From positions 62,001 through 126,000 of the forward strand of contig NZ_JACEOL010000002.1 in assembly GCF_013868055.1 (NCBI RefSeq): a stretch of DNA of 64,000 nucleotides, written 5' to 3'. Numbering within the stretch: the first letter of the stretch is position 1; each line of letters opens with the position of its first letter. Positions 17,103 to 26,157 of this stretch are shown one piece after another. Position numbers and translations under genes: made by a program. The notes under the pieces are model-generated. The model searched no databases and was not told where the DNA came from. It worked only from the letters and a program-made list of their open reading frames with translations. Source of the DNA: Thermoactinomyces mirandus. GTDB lineage: Bacteria > Bacillota > Bacilli > Thermoactinomycetales > Thermoactinomycetaceae.

Positions 17103-18449
17103 ATGATTTTAAAAAGACTCACTCCTTCGCAAATCCTGGTCATCGGTTTTGCGCTCACCATTTTGACGGGGACTCTGCTTCTGTCGCTGCCGATTTCTAC
17201 AGAGAGCGGAAAATCCTTACCATTCATTGATGCGCTTTTTACATCGACATCTGCAGTTTGTGTGACCGGACTTGTCGTTGTCGATACGGCCACCACTTTT
17301 AGTACATTTGGTGAAGTTGTCATTCTGCTTCTCATCCAGATCGGTGGTCTCGGTTTCATGACTTTTGGTACTTTTTTTGCGATCCTTGTAGGGAAGAAGA
17401 TCGGATTTCGTGAACGCCTGATATTAAAAGAAGCGTTTAACCAACTTAACGTATCGGGAGTTGTGCGCCTTGTTTTAATGGTTCTTGCGATCACCCTTAT
17501 CATTGAAGGCTTAGGGTTTACTTTTCTCGCTATCCGCTTTGTTCCGGAATGGAGTTGGGGAAAAGGTCTCTGGTACGCCTTGTTCCATTCCGTTTCCGCT
17601 TTTAATAACGCGGGGTTTGACTTGTTCGGCGACATGGAGAAGTTTAGCAGTCTAATTCGTTATGTCGGAGACCCGATGGTAAACCTAACGATCAGCAGTT
17701 TGATCATTTTGGGTGGAATCGGCTTTGTTGTGATTCTGGAACTGGCGCAGTTTTGCATGACAAAACGTCTGAGCCTTCATTCCAAGCTGGTCTTGACGAT
17801 GACGGCGTTTCTTATTTTCGCAGGAACGATCCTTATTTTGGGCACCGAGTGGAGCAATCCGGCCACTTTAGGTAAGTTATCATTTGGCGATAAATTGCTT
17901 GCTTCTTATTTTCAATCGGTCACAACAAGAACGGCGGGCTATAATACCCTGAATATAGGAGATATGTATCCGGCTATGCTCTTCTTTATCATTCTCTTGA
18001 TGTTTGTGGGTGCTTCTCCCAGCTCGACGGGTGGCGGGGTTAAAACCACAACACTCGCAACCATCTTGCTTGCAGTCTGGGGAATGATCCGGGGGCGGGA
18101 TAATGTCGTCGCCTACCGCAGGCGTATTCCGTACAATCAGGTTTATAAAGCACTGACGGTCACGGTGGCTGCCCTCGTTCTTGTTATTACGATAACCATG
18201 CTGCTCACTATTACGGAACATACGGATATTTTAACGTCCATGTTTGAAACGGTATCTGCTTTTGGCACGGTTGGGCTGACTATGGGCTTAACGCCAAGCC
18301 TCTCGACAGCCGGTAAAATTCTCATTATCTTTACCATGTTTGCCGGACGTCTCGGTCCGATGACCATTGCGGTTGCAATCGCCCGCAGCCTGCATCATCA
18401 ACAGGAACCGCTTATTCGATTCCCCGAAGAAAATCCACTCATTGGATAA
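17103..18449 (+). CDS. ktrB: KtrB/TrkH-family potassium transporter subunit
   Basis: Membrane pore of a Ktr potassium uptake system. 448 aa with four M1-P-M2 repeats. The selectivity-filter loops are visible: TSAVCVTGL, SAFNNAGFD, TRTAGYN and SAFGTVGLT. KtrB normally needs a cytosolic KtrA/KtrC ring; none is adjacent in this window. The ATG at 17103 is preferred, 7 bases after GGAAGA, over a GTG five codons earlier. Under c-di-AMP riboswitch control. No gene follows until the second leader. Confidence 0.9.
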   Translation: MILKRLTPSQILVIGFALTILTGTLLLSLPISTESGKSLPFIDALFTSTSAVCVTGLVVVDTATTFSTFGEVVILLLIQIGGLGFMTFGTFFAILVGKKIGFRERLILKEAFNQLNVSGVVRLVLMVLAITLIIEGLGFTFLAIRFVPEWSWGKGLWYALFHSVSAFNNAGFDLFGDMEKFSSLIRYVGDPMVNLTISSLIILGGIGFVVILELAQFCMTKRLSLHSKLVLTMTAFLIFAGTILILGTEWSNPATLGKLSFGDKLLASYFQSVTTRTAGYNTLNIGDMYPAMLFFIILLMFVGASPSSTGGGVKTTTLATILLAVWGMIRGRDNVVAYRRRIPYNQVYKALTVTVAALVLVITITMLLTITEHTDILTSMFETVSAFGTVGLTMGLTPSLSTAGKILIIFTMFAGRLGPMTIAVAIARSLHHQQEPLIRFPEENPLIG

Positions 18450-18718
18450 AAAATATATTGGCCGTAAAATAGGGAATTTGAAATGAACAACGTTTAACCT
18501 GAAGAGGAACTTAGTGAATGTTTAATAAACCAGCACCAAGCGATCACTGTATATAGTTTGGTGGAAATGTCATCTTTGAAATTTGCGGTGACCGGGTCAG
18601 AAAGATTAGGTGGAAGTTAGCTCAAATCTTTCATTCGGTGGGATGTGAAATACTTGAATGCACAACGTGTAACGGATTCCATTGATGAGAATGTTGTCAA
18701 AACCAAATTTAAAAAAGT
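18450..18718 (+). other. gene-free stretch between ktrB and the second riboswitch leader
   Basis: About 270 bases with several short open stretches broken by stops (for example 18557-18685) and no ribosome site. It could be the worn remnant of a gene, such as a ktrA partner, but I see no motif that proves this. Confidence 0.4.
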
Positions 18719-18782
18719 ATTCTCTTGCATGGCAAGGAAAATATATCGCCACTTAGTTTAAAACTTGTTTATATCTCCTTTT

Positions 18783-18811
18783 TTGTCTGTTTCTACCTGA
18801 AATGGTATTTT
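18783..18811 (+). promoter_or_regulatory. sigma-A-type promoter of the kimA leader
   Basis: TTGTCT (18783-18788), 17 bases, TATTTT (18806-18811), as in copy 1. Confidence 0.5.
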
Positions 18812-18835
18812 ACAATCAAAAATGAGAGGAGTAAG

Positions 18836-18871
18836 ATGAAAACCAAAATTGAATACCGTACCAATCGCTGA
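18836..18871 (+). CDS. 11-codon leader ORF running into the riboswitch, copy 2
   Basis: Same GAGGAG site and MKTKIEYRTNR peptide as in copy 1, with the stop inside the aptamer. Confidence 0.35.
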   Translation: MKTKIEYRTNR

Positions 18872-18999
18872 ATCCCATACGGTGGGAACGGGGGAACCAA
18901 CATATTTTACCGGGGTGAATCCTGAGTCTTGCTCAGGTAGGGTGACTCTCAGCACCCGAATCCGTCAGTTAACCTCGTAAGCGTTGTGAGAGAGGGAAC
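18857..18999 (+). ncRNA. c-di-AMP riboswitch (ydaO/yuaA family), copy 2
   Basis: Same aptamer as 16655-16797. Here the late block reads CGTCAGTTAACCTCGTAAGCG, so it keeps the usual GTAAGCG but has T where copy 1 has the usual C (CAGCTAACC). The kimA/ydaO gene downstream is the classic target of this riboswitch class. Confidence 0.95.
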
Positions 19000-19009
19000 T
19001 GTTTGCAAG

Positions 19010-19045
19010 ATCACAAAAGGAGTCTCTCTTTTTTGTGATTTTTTT
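19010..19045 (+). terminator. riboswitch expression-platform terminator, copy 2
   Basis: ATCACAAAA and TTTTGTGAT stem followed by a T run; equivalent to 16808-16843. Confidence 0.85.
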
Positions 19046-19171
19046 ATGTTGGGGAGCACAATAACTCTAAAACTCCATGCAAAATGATCCTGTAGTGAAT
19101 TTATTGTTGAATATTGTAAAAAAATGTAAGTTCTGACAAAAAAACAAAACATGTTTATGAAGGTGAGAAGG

Positions 19172-21001
19172 ATGTTTCATAAAATCAAACGCATTCTGAT
19201 TGGAAGGCCACTAAGGACGAATGAATTGCATCATCAGAAATTAAACAATTTGAAGGCATTAGCCATTCTTTCATCAGATGCCCTGTCTTCGGTAGCCTAC
19301 GGACCGGAGCAGATTCTGATTGTGCTTGCCACGGTCAGCATGCTGGCCTTCTGGTATTTATTGCCTATTGCCGTCGGTGTGCTGGTTTTATTGGTTGTAT
19401 TGATTCTGTCATATCGCAAGATCATTTTTGCATACCCGGGCGGCGGCGGAGCCTATATGGTGGCCAAGGAAAATCTGGGAACCAACTTCGGCCTGATTGC
19501 CGGTGGCTCGTTATTGATTGATTATATCCTTACTGTTGCCGTAAGCGTTTCGGCAGGTACGGATGCGATTACGTCCGCTTTTCCTCCCTTTCACCCGTTT
19601 ACGGTGGAAATTGCAGTAGGTCTGGTAGCTGTTATTACATTGTTAAATCTGAGGGGATTGACCGAATCCGCCACCATTTTGGCGTATCCTGTCTATTTGT
19701 TTGTGTTTGCTCTTGCTATTCTGATCGTTGGCGGTTTATACCAGGCAGTAACCGGGCATGTTCCGGCAAATGCCCATACAGCGATCGGAACTCCTGTAAT
19801 CGGGATTAACCTGTTTCTGATATTAAAAGCTTTTTCGTCCGGTTGTTCTGCCTTGACCGGGGTTGAAGCCATATCCAATGCCATTCCCAATTTCAAAGAG
19901 CCTGCCCCCAAGAATGCAGCCTTTACCTTATCGATTATGGGCCTGATTTTGGGATCTCTTTTTTCGGGAGTCGTCTTTTTGGCTTATTGGTACGGGATAG
20001 CCCCATCGGCAACGGAAACCGCGTTGTCTCAACTTGGTTCCTCGATTTTTGGGCGAAACGGTTTTTATTATTTCATACAGGCTGTCACAGCAATGATCCT
20101 GGTGCTGGCGGCCAATACAGGCTTTTCCGCATTTCCGTTACTTGCCTTTAATCTGGCAAAGGACAAATTTATGCCCAGAGCCTTTACCATTCGGGGAGAC
20201 CGCCTGGCATATTCAAACGGGATCATTACCCTCGGCCTTTCATCCATCCTGTTAATTATTGCTTTTGAGGGGCATACGGAAAATCTCATTCCTCTCTATG
20301 CGGTGGGAGTATTTATTCCGTTTTCTCTGTCCCAGACGGGAATGATTGTCAAGTGGATACGATCAAAACCCGAAGATTGGAAATCGAAATTGATCGTAAA
20401 CCTTTTGGGCGCATTCATTTGTTATCTGATTTTGATCATCTTTTTTGTCACCAAGTTTGAACATGTGTGGATCGCTTTGCTCTTTATTCCGGCATGCATT
20501 TTTATTTTCCAAAAAATCTATCACCATTATGAGGATGTAGGTGATCAATTACGGATAGATTTATCGGCCAAATTTGATGATATGGAAAACACCAGGAATC
20601 TGGTGATTGTGCCTGTGGCTGGCATTACAAAAGTAGTAGCCCAGTCACTCGTTTATGCCAAATCTTTGTCTGAAGATGTGATAGCGGTATATGTGGGTTC
20701 GAGCCCGGAGGAGATAGAACGTATGGAGAAAAAATGGGAAAAGTGGCAAACAGGCGTAAGATTGGTGACGATCTTTTCCCTTTATCGAAGTGTTACTGCT
20801 TCATTAAGTGAGTTTATTGATACAATAAAAGAAAAAACGAACCAGTCCGGAACGAAAGTTACTGTAATCATGCCTCAATTTATCACGAAAAAATGGTGGC
20901 ACAGTTTTCTTCATAACCAGACAGGTTTTCTCATTTTGGCCCGCCTGCTTAAAACGAAAAATGTGAATATCACCATTGTTCCGTACCAGCTGGAAAAGTA
21001 G
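19172..21001 (+). CDS. kimA: high-affinity potassium importer KimA (YdaO, APC superfamily)
   Basis: Potassium/proton symporter of the KUP-like branch of the APC superfamily. 609 aa from this start, close to the 607 aa of B. subtilis KimA. Membrane part at about residues 30-450, with SSDALSSVAYGPEQI and FAYPGGGGAYMVAKENLG near the N terminus. A cytosolic C-terminal domain (about 465-609) dimerises in the known structure. The ATG at 19172 is chosen because AAGGTGAGAAGG lies directly upstream; two earlier in-frame ATGs lack a site. The riboswitch in front fits repression at high c-di-AMP. Confidence 0.93.
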   Translation: MFHKIKRILIGRPLRTNELHHQKLNNLKALAILSSDALSSVAYGPEQILIVLATVSMLAFWYLLPIAVGVLVLLVVLILSYRKIIFAYPGGGGAYMVAKENLGTNFGLIAGGSLLIDYILTVAVSVSAGTDAITSAFPPFHPFTVEIAVGLVAVITLLNLRGLTESATILAYPVYLFVFALAILIVGGLYQAVTGHVPANAHTAIGTPVIGINLFLILKAFSSGCSALTGVEAISNAIPNFKEPAPKNAAFTLSIMGLILGSLFSGVVFLAYWYGIAPSATETALSQLGSSIFGRNGFYYFIQAVTAMILVLAANTGFSAFPLLAFNLAKDKFMPRAFTIRGDRLAYSNGIITLGLSSILLIIAFEGHTENLIPLYAVGVFIPFSLSQTGMIVKWIRSKPEDWKSKLIVNLLGAFICYLILIIFFVTKFEHVWIALLFIPACIFIFQKIYHHYEDVGDQLRIDLSAKFDDMENTRNLVIVPVAGITKVVAQSLVYAKSLSEDVIAVYVGSSPEEIERMEKKWEKWQTGVRLVTIFSLYRSVTASLSEFIDTIKEKTNQSGTKVTVIMPQFITKKWWHSFLHNQTGFLILARLLKTKNVNITIVPYQLEK

Positions 21002-21026
21002 CCGGCGATGGTCCTGTTGGCTTTTT
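21000..21026 (+). terminator. intrinsic terminator after kimA
   Basis: AGCCGGC (21000-21006) pairs with GTTGGCT (21016-21022) using G-U pairs, then TTTT. Confidence 0.7.
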
Positions 21027-21030
21027 CAAA

Positions 21031-21059
21031 TAAAAAACCGTGAAGGAAACCACCTTCAC
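21031..21059 (-). terminator. intrinsic terminator after the DUF441 gene
   Basis: Read on the minus strand: GTGAAGG, loop, CCTTCAC, GG, then TTTTTT. Confidence 0.85.
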
Positions 21060-21061
21060 AG

Positions 21062-21514
21062 TCAAAGCAACCATTTGAACAGGCGAAGGAGAAAGGCGGT
21101 GATTCCGGCTGCCATCAAGGGGCCGACCGGGATTCCGCGCATAAACAGGATGCCGAAGATTGAACCGAGGACAAGCCCCACAATCAGTTGGGGGTCAACT
21201 TTTAAAAGGTCCAAACCTTTCCCGTTCATATATGTAGCAAATGCACCGCCCAGTAGTGCAAGAATCCCGGGTAATGTCACGAAGACAGACAGGACATCTT
21301 TGGTCTGAATCCGTCCGGAAGCGAATGGAACCAATACGGAGATGGTTAGAAACAGCAGTCCGAATTCCAGCCCCCGTCTTTCAAGAGACGGAAAGTAACG
21401 TTCCAGATGAATCAGTTTCAGAATGAGCAACAGGCTGGATGCGGTTGCAATCAGCGGGGACCGTCCAATAACTCCAACAATGATCAATACAACCAAGAGC
21501 AAATCGGGATTCAT
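21062..21514 (-). CDS. DUF441 family membrane protein (YtwI type)
   Basis: 150 aa, four hydrophobic helices and the family's glycine-rich ends ([18 protein letters not shown] at the start, [17 protein letters not shown] near the end). Function not established. It lies 65 bases downstream of comA on the same strand, with a hairpin in between that overlaps its leader. Confidence 0.8.
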   Translation of the reverse strand: MNPDLLLVVLIIVGVIGRSPLIATASSLLLILKLIHLERYFPSLERRGLEFGLLFLTISVLVPFASGRIQTKDVLSVFVTLPGILALLGGAFATYMNGKGLDLLKVDPQLIVGLVLGSIFGILFMRGIPVGPLMAAGITAFLLRLFKWLL

Positions 21515-21524
21515 TTGCCTAACC

Positions 21525-21571
21525 CCTGTCCAATCAGGTTTGTACTAAATTATGTTGGACAGGTTTTTTTT
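21525..21571 (+). terminator. plus-facing terminator-like hairpin between comA and DUF441
   Basis: CCTGTCCAA (21525-21533) and TTGGACAGG (21555-21563), then T7 on the plus strand, though both flanking genes lie on the minus strand. On the minus strand the hairpin ends in the DUF441 ribosome site. It may stop antisense transcription or hide that site. Confidence 0.55.
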
Positions 21572-21579
21572 ATGAACGT

Positions 21580-22377
21580 TTATTTAGTGAAACTTGTCAG
21601 GGAAAACGTATCTGCTCTCAGCCCCCTCCTTAAACATTCCAGTGAAAGGACTTCCGGCGGGGATATATTTCCCAGATTGACCTTAGGGCCGATTTGCTTC
21701 AGAAACTCAATTTGCTGACTGGTTTGCGGAGCTTCCCAAATGATCGCGTCCGGATCCGTTTGATGAAAAATAGCTTTCAGACGGGGGATGCAGATGTGCC
21801 CTTTTTCATCGTAAATTCCGATGTTTTTACCGGACTCTCTGCCTTCAACAATGATAAAAGTGGCTCCATGGCTTCGGTCATGTTCATAAATTCTCAAAAA
21901 CGATTCAATATCCAAGGCAGAACCGGCTGATTTTTTCCCGATTTCGGTGATGATGTCAAATCCTATCTCCTGGGCCTGCCGGATCAGGGAAGAGCGTTCG
22001 GAAAGAGAAAGTTCTATCATTCCATCTGAAATTTCCAGCCACTTTATTCCCAGTGATGAAATTGTTTCAAGATAGTGATGATGCATCTTTTTGGCATAGG
22101 CGATTTCAAGAAATGTGCCGCCGGGATAAATTCCTACCTGGTACTGGTTGGCCAGAGCGATTTTTTCCTGCAACAGTTTTTGTGGGGTGATTCCTGCTGT
22201 TCCAAAACCCAATTTAATAAAATCAATATATTCTCCTGCGATCTGGAGCAGATCATGAAATGTGCCCAAACCCAATCCTTTGTCAAGCACCATGGTACAA
22301 CCGTTTGAACGGGGCTTTGTCGAGCGGAAATCAGGATTGACCAGAGTCTCTTTCCATAAGTCGTGAATGGAACTCAT
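21580..22377 (-). CDS. comA: phosphosulfolactate synthase (ComA/YitD)
   Basis: Adds sulfite to phosphoenolpyruvate to make phosphosulfolactate, a first step towards sulfolactate (stored in Bacillus spores) or coenzyme M. 265 aa TIM barrel. Typical segments: TMVLDKGLGLGTFHDLL near 28-44, DFIKLGFGTAG near 52-62, YPGGTFLEIAY near 84-94, and LGNISPPEVLSLECLRRGL near the C terminus. The later-pathway phosphatase and dehydrogenase genes are absent here. An MFS gene lies directly upstream, as yitG lies near yitD in B. subtilis. Confidence 0.88.
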   Translation of the reverse strand: MSSIHDLWKETLVNPDFRSTKPRSNGCTMVLDKGLGLGTFHDLLQIAGEYIDFIKLGFGTAGITPQKLLQEKIALANQYQVGIYPGGTFLEIAYAKKMHHHYLETISSLGIKWLEISDGMIELSLSERSSLIRQAQEIGFDIITEIGKKSAGSALDIESFLRIYEHDRSHGATFIIVEGRESGKNIGIYDEKGHICIPRLKAIFHQTDPDAIIWEAPQTSQQIEFLKQIGPKVNLGNISPPEVLSLECLRRGLRADTFSLTSFTK

Positions 22378-22441
22378 GGGTTCGCCTCCTTATATAAATC
22401 ATCTTTCCTATTTTATGCGAAGCGAACAACCCGCTAATACC

Positions 22442-23722
22442 CTAAACCGGGGAAAGTCTTTTTTTTCGTAACAGGAGACGGGACCGGCCTCCCTTGCCGC
22501 GCAGCCGTTGCGGACGGTCAATAAATTTATGGGAAAGGAAAATCATGATGAACAGGACAAAAGCAAGACCCAAAAACAAAATGAATGGCCGGTTTGCCAG
22601 AGCCCCGAAAACCGGGGGTCCAAGCGCAACGCCAAAAAAGCGGACGCTGTTGTATAAAGAAGTAATAATGCCGCGTTCCTGCATGCCAACTGCTGAAGTA
22701 ATCAATGTGTTCAGGCAAGGGAGGATCAACCCGCTTCCGATTCCAATCACAAACGAACAGCCAACAAGCCAGTAGGCATTTTTCCACCAGGGCGTGGCTG
22801 CGGTAGCAATGGTTGTCAGGATTAAACCGAGGATGATCAGTTTGTTCATTTTGTGTGTCTGTTCCTTGACATGGGAACCGGTCAGATATGCTGTCACGCA
22901 TAACGCCAGCAATGGAACGGCCAGGATAAACCCCTTGAAGATCCCTTCAACGCGATAAGTTTTTTCCAGATAGTCAGACAGGTAAAACAGGATGCCAAAC
23001 ATGGTAAACATCATCAGCGCCCCGGCCAGGAAAGATACTGACAACCATTTTCCACGCCGTTTGAAGATTTTATAAATATGCCGTTTATATTCCTGCAATG
23101 GCTGGGGTTTTTCATTTTTGGAAGGCTCCCTGATCACTTTCCACAAGGCGATGGCAGCGGGGATACACAGCAGCGGAAAGGCGAAAAACATCGCATACCA
23201 GGTGATGACCGCAATCAATGACCCGAGGATCGGACTGAGCACTTTTCCAAAGGCGTTTGATGCTTCAAGGATTCCCAATGCCTTGCTTCGGTCTTCTCCC
23301 TGATATAAATCGCCGAGCAACACCATAGCGATCGGGGAGGTTCCTGCTGCGCCGATTCCCTGAATAATCCGTGAGATCAGCACAAATGTATAGGATCCCC
23401 CCTGGTAAACCGAGGAGAACCCGGCCAAGAGTCCCCCCAGACCATATAAAAGCAGACTGTAAAAAACAATTTTTTTGCGGCCAATCCGGTCAGCCATGAT
23501 TCCGGCGATGGGAATGGCAAATGCTGCCGGAATGGAAAACAGCGTAATCAATAAGCTGACTTGAAATGAACTGACGTTAAGAGCTTTTTCAGCGGTAGGC
23601 AATACCGGAATCAACATGGAGTTTCCCAAAACCATGATAAACGGAATTGAACTTAGCGTAATTAACGCCGCGATCTGCAATTTTTGTCCTTCTTTCCCGT
23701 GTACAGCTTGACTTGGAGGCAT
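22442..23722 (-). CDS. MFS efflux transporter (DHA1, YitG-like)
   Basis: 426 aa, 12 predicted helices. Major-facilitator motifs: GIMADRIGRKKIVFYS after helix 2 (motif A) and a helix 5 segment EASNAFGKVLSPILGSLIA typical of drug:proton antiporters (motif C like). Basic C-terminal tail. The ATG at 23722 follows GGGGTG by 7 bases. Substrate unknown; its place next to comA makes export of a related anion possible but unproven. Confidence 0.8.
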   Translation of the reverse strand: MPPSQAVHGKEGQKLQIAALITLSSIPFIMVLGNSMLIPVLPTAEKALNVSSFQVSLLITLFSIPAAFAIPIAGIMADRIGRKKIVFYSLLLYGLGGLLAGFSSVYQGGSYTFVLISRIIQGIGAAGTSPIAMVLLGDLYQGEDRSKALGILEASNAFGKVLSPILGSLIAVITWYAMFFAFPLLCIPAAIALWKVIREPSKNEKPQPLQEYKRHIYKIFKRRGKWLSVSFLAGALMMFTMFGILFYLSDYLEKTYRVEGIFKGFILAVPLLALCVTAYLTGSHVKEQTHKMNKLIILGLILTTIATAATPWWKNAYWLVGCSFVIGIGSGLILPCLNTLITSAVGMQERGIITSLYNSVRFFGVALGPPVFGALANRPFILFLGLAFVLFIMIFLSHKFIDRPQRLRGKGGRSRLLLRKKRLSPV

Positions 23723-23865
23723 TCTAATCACCCCATTTTTCGTTTTTATCGGTTATAGCATACCCAAATTTGTAAATTTCTTGTTTCCAGTTATTGATTT
23801 GTTTTTTGGCCAGGCAATTAGGCACACTATGAAAAAGTAAAACATGGCTTGTGAGGTGAAATGGC

Positions 23866-24288
23866 ATGTATGAAAGGTTAAAACGGGATGTATCCTTTAT
23901 TCAGGGAATGCTGGAAAGTGATGTCAATCATCATGAGCACGTTGAATATAAAGCTGTTCAGCGTCTGTTGGAAGTGACTGACCAGCTGGTGGAGGTTTCC
24001 GAACAGCTGGACCGCCGCCTTTCGGAATTGGAAGAATATGTAGAAGCTGTCGATGAGGACCTGAATGATGTGGAATTATTGGTTTATGATGATGAAGAAG
24101 ATGAGGATGATGAGGACGACTGGCTGGTTGCAGTAACCTGTCCCGATTGCGGAGAAGAAGTCCTGGTTGATGAAGAGGATTTCGAGGATGATTCCATTGA
24201 ACTTTTATGCCCGAAATGCAATACCGTTCTGGAAGTAAAGGATATCAATGAAGATGAAGTTGATGAAATTATTCTGGAAGAAGCATAA
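23866..24288 (+). CDS. CD1247-domain protein with acidic linker and zinc ribbon
   Basis: 140 aa. Residues 1-70 are a helical coiled coil (QLVEVSEQLDRRLSELEEYV), 75-86 are almost all Asp/Glu, and 93-120 hold CPDCGEE and CPKCNTVL, a four-cysteine zinc ribbon. It matches the CD1247 N-terminal-domain proteins found near spoIIIA in many spore formers. Function unknown. Own terminator behind it, so transcribed apart from spoIIIA. GAGGTG precedes the ATG. Confidence 0.75.
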   Translation: MYERLKRDVSFIQGMLESDVNHHEHVEYKAVQRLLEVTDQLVEVSEQLDRRLSELEEYVEAVDEDLNDVELLVYDDEEDEDDEDDWLVAVTCPDCGEEVLVDEEDFEDDSIELLCPKCNTVLEVKDINEDEVDEIILEEA

Positions 24289-24300
24289 AAGCAGACTCTG

Positions 24301-24338
24301 AAAAGGAACGAACCTTCACATGGATTCGTTCCTTTTTT
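24301..24338 (+). terminator. strong intrinsic terminator
   Basis: Twelve-base stem AAAAGGAACGAA (24301-24312) and TTCGTTCCTTTT (24325-24336), then T. Confidence 0.92.
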
Positions 24339-24361
24339 CGCGGGTTTTTGTGTGGATGCTT

Positions 24362-24390
24362 GTCATATTAAAAACAAGTCCACATATGAA
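24362..24390 (+). promoter_or_regulatory. sigma-E promoter of the spoIIIA operon
   Basis: GTCATATT (24362-24369) matches the sigma-E -35 element, and CATATGAA (24383-24390) is a fair -10, with a 13-base spacer. It places the operon in the mother cell programme, as in B. subtilis. Confidence 0.75.
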
Positions 24391-24425
24391 TGGGAATAAA
24401 AAAGGTTTAGGACAGGAGGTGCTCC

Positions 24426-25400
24426 ATGTCAATTAAGCCGGTTTTTCAAGTACTCCCGCACTCCATTCGCGATGTGATCCAGTCGTTGCCTGCTTCTGTT
24501 CTGGAACGTCTGGAGGAAGTCCGTGTCAGGCAGGGGAGGCCGCTGGAAATCATCACCTTCAAACAGTCGTGGTTTGTCAGCCGGTTTGCCCATCTCTCCA
24601 AAAAACCGTATGAAGCGATGATTCCAGGCAAAGAAGACTGTCTGAATCTGTTGAATCTGATCAGTAACCATTCTTTGTATACGATGGATGAAGAATTGCG
24701 GCAGGGGTATGTCACTGTCGAAGGCGGGCATCGAATCGGACTGGTTGGAAAAGTGGTGTTGGAAGGCGGGAGAGTCAAACATCTTCGGGATATAACAGGT
24801 TTTAATGTCCGGATTGCCCGGCAGGTTGTGGGAGTTGCCGATCCGTTGATTCCCTGTTTGTTTGGAAATGCAAAAGTGGAAAATGTGCTGATTATTTCTC
24901 CCCCGCAATGTGGCAAAACCACGCTGATTCGGGACCTGGCACGTCATGTAAGCAGAGGTAGCCAGTCCATTCCTGCATACAAAGTGGGAATTGTCGATGA
25001 GAGATCCGAAATTGCCGGCTGTGTTGCAGGTGTCCCCCAGCATGATGTAGGTCCAAGGACCGATGTACTGGATGGATGTCCCAAGGCAGAAGGGATGATG
25101 ATGCTGATCCGGTCCATGTCGCCAGATGTCCTGGTTGTGGATGAGATTGGACGGAAAGCCGACAGCGAAGCAATCCATGAGGCAATCTATGCGGGGGTTC
25201 ATCTGTTTGCAACCGTGCACGGCCAGTCTGTCAGGGAAATTACCAGGCGTCCGGTACTCAGAGAACTGTTTCAGGAAAAAGTTTTTACAAGGCTGGTCTT
25301 GCTTAGCCGGCGAAGGGGACCGGGAACGGTTGAAGGCATTTACAACCAATTTATTGAGCGCCTGGACAACAAGGTCGGGAGGATGGGAACCATATGCTGA
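24426..25400 (+). CDS. spoIIIAA: stage III sporulation protein AA (ATPase)
   Basis: Mother-cell ATPase of the SpoIIIA-SpoIIQ channel, related to secretion ATPases. 324 aa with Walker A in SPPQCGKTTLIRDL near residue 160 and Walker B in DVLVVDEIGRKAD near 237. AGGAGG lies 8 bases before the ATG. It overlaps spoIIIAB by seven bases and heads an intact eight-gene operon. Confidence 0.96.
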   Translation: MSIKPVFQVLPHSIRDVIQSLPASVLERLEEVRVRQGRPLEIITFKQSWFVSRFAHLSKKPYEAMIPGKEDCLNLLNLISNHSLYTMDEELRQGYVTVEGGHRIGLVGKVVLEGGRVKHLRDITGFNVRIARQVVGVADPLIPCLFGNAKVENVLIISPPQCGKTTLIRDLARHVSRGSQSIPAYKVGIVDERSEIAGCVAGVPQHDVGPRTDVLDGCPKAEGMMMLIRSMSPDVLVVDEIGRKADSEAIHEAIYAGVHLFATVHGQSVREITRRPVLRELFQEKVFTRLVLLSRRRGPGTVEGIYNQFIERLDNKVGRMGTIC

Positions 25401-25912
25401 AGCTGTTGGGAGCCGTTCTGATCATCTTGACCACTTCATGGATCGGGTTTCAACTGGCAACAGAATTTCGTATGCGTCCGCGACAAATCCAGGAATTGCG
25501 TTCCAGTTTGGCCCTCCTGAAAACAGAAATCGACTATGGAACAAGGCCGCTGGCAGAAGCATGCGATCGGATAGCGGAGGCCGCAGGCAGCAGCTTGAGC
25601 CAACTGTTTCAAAAGTTCAGCCGGAATCTGAGAACATTGGACGGCAAGTCCACTTATGAATGTTTACGGCTGGCCATTGAAAGCGAGTGGCGAAAAACAG
25701 CCATGGGAAAAGAAGAAAAAGGAATTATCCTGAAGTTGTGCCAGGTGTTGGGAGGTTCTAATCGGTCTGATCAGCTGCATCATTTGGAAATAGCGGCCGA
25801 AAATCTGCTGATGGAAGAACAGAAAGCAAGAGTTGAGCAGGAAAAATACGAAAAAATGATTAAAACCTTCGGGATCTTGTCTGGGGTTCTGCTGGTGATT
25901 CTCATGTATTAA
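25394..25912 (+). CDS. spoIIIAB: stage III sporulation protein AB
   Basis: 172 aa mother-cell membrane protein resembling type II secretion GspF. N-terminal helix (LLGAVLIILTTSWIGFQLA), cytosolic helical domain with LRSSLALLKTEIDYGTRPLAEA, and a C-terminal helix (GILSGVLLVILMY). Confidence 0.95.
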   Translation: MLKLLGAVLIILTTSWIGFQLATEFRMRPRQIQELRSSLALLKTEIDYGTRPLAEACDRIAEAAGSSLSQLFQKFSRNLRTLDGKSTYECLRLAIESEWRKTAMGKEEKGIILKLCQVLGGSNRSDQLHHLEIAAENLLMEEQKARVEQEKYEKMIKTFGILSGVLLVILMY

Positions 25913-25935
25913 AACTTTTATGGAGGGGTGGCTTT

Positions 25936-26142
25936 ATGCCATACCATTTGGATTCTGTGTTTCAGATTGCCGGGATCGGCATCATAGTGGCAATGATTCA
26001 CACCGTCCTGAAGCAAATGGGCAAGGAGGATTTTGCACACTGGGTAACTTTGTTCGGTTTTGTTGTCGTTTTGTTCATGGTCGCCATGTTGTTGCAGGAT
26101 TTGTTTCAAACGATTAAAAATGTGTTTCTGTTTCGGACATGA
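25936..26142 (+). CDS. spoIIIAC: stage III sporulation protein AC
   Basis: 68 aa, two transmembrane helices, full family length. GGAGGGG precedes the ATG. Part of the membrane platform of the feeding-tube channel. Confidence 0.95.
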   Translation: MPYHLDSVFQIAGIGIIVAMIHTVLKQMGKEDFAHWVTLFGFVVVLFMVAMLLQDLFQTIKNVFLFRT

Positions 26143-26157
26143 CAGGAGGCGATCCGC

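Larger units (their letters stand above)
18719..19050 (+). repeat. 335-base direct repeat, copy 2 (riboswitch leader of kimA)
   Basis: Second copy of the regulatory leader at 16517-16850, with only a few base changes. Confidence 0.9.

Noticed and set aside
18557-18685. Open stretch after ktrB read as a ktrA remnant
   Set aside because: No nucleotide-binding motif of KtrA is visible, so kept only as an unexplained gap.
24429-25349. 306-codon minus-strand ORF across spoIIIAA
   Set aside because: Antisense shadow of spoIIIAA; composition rich in His, Gln and Cys as expected for a shadow frame.
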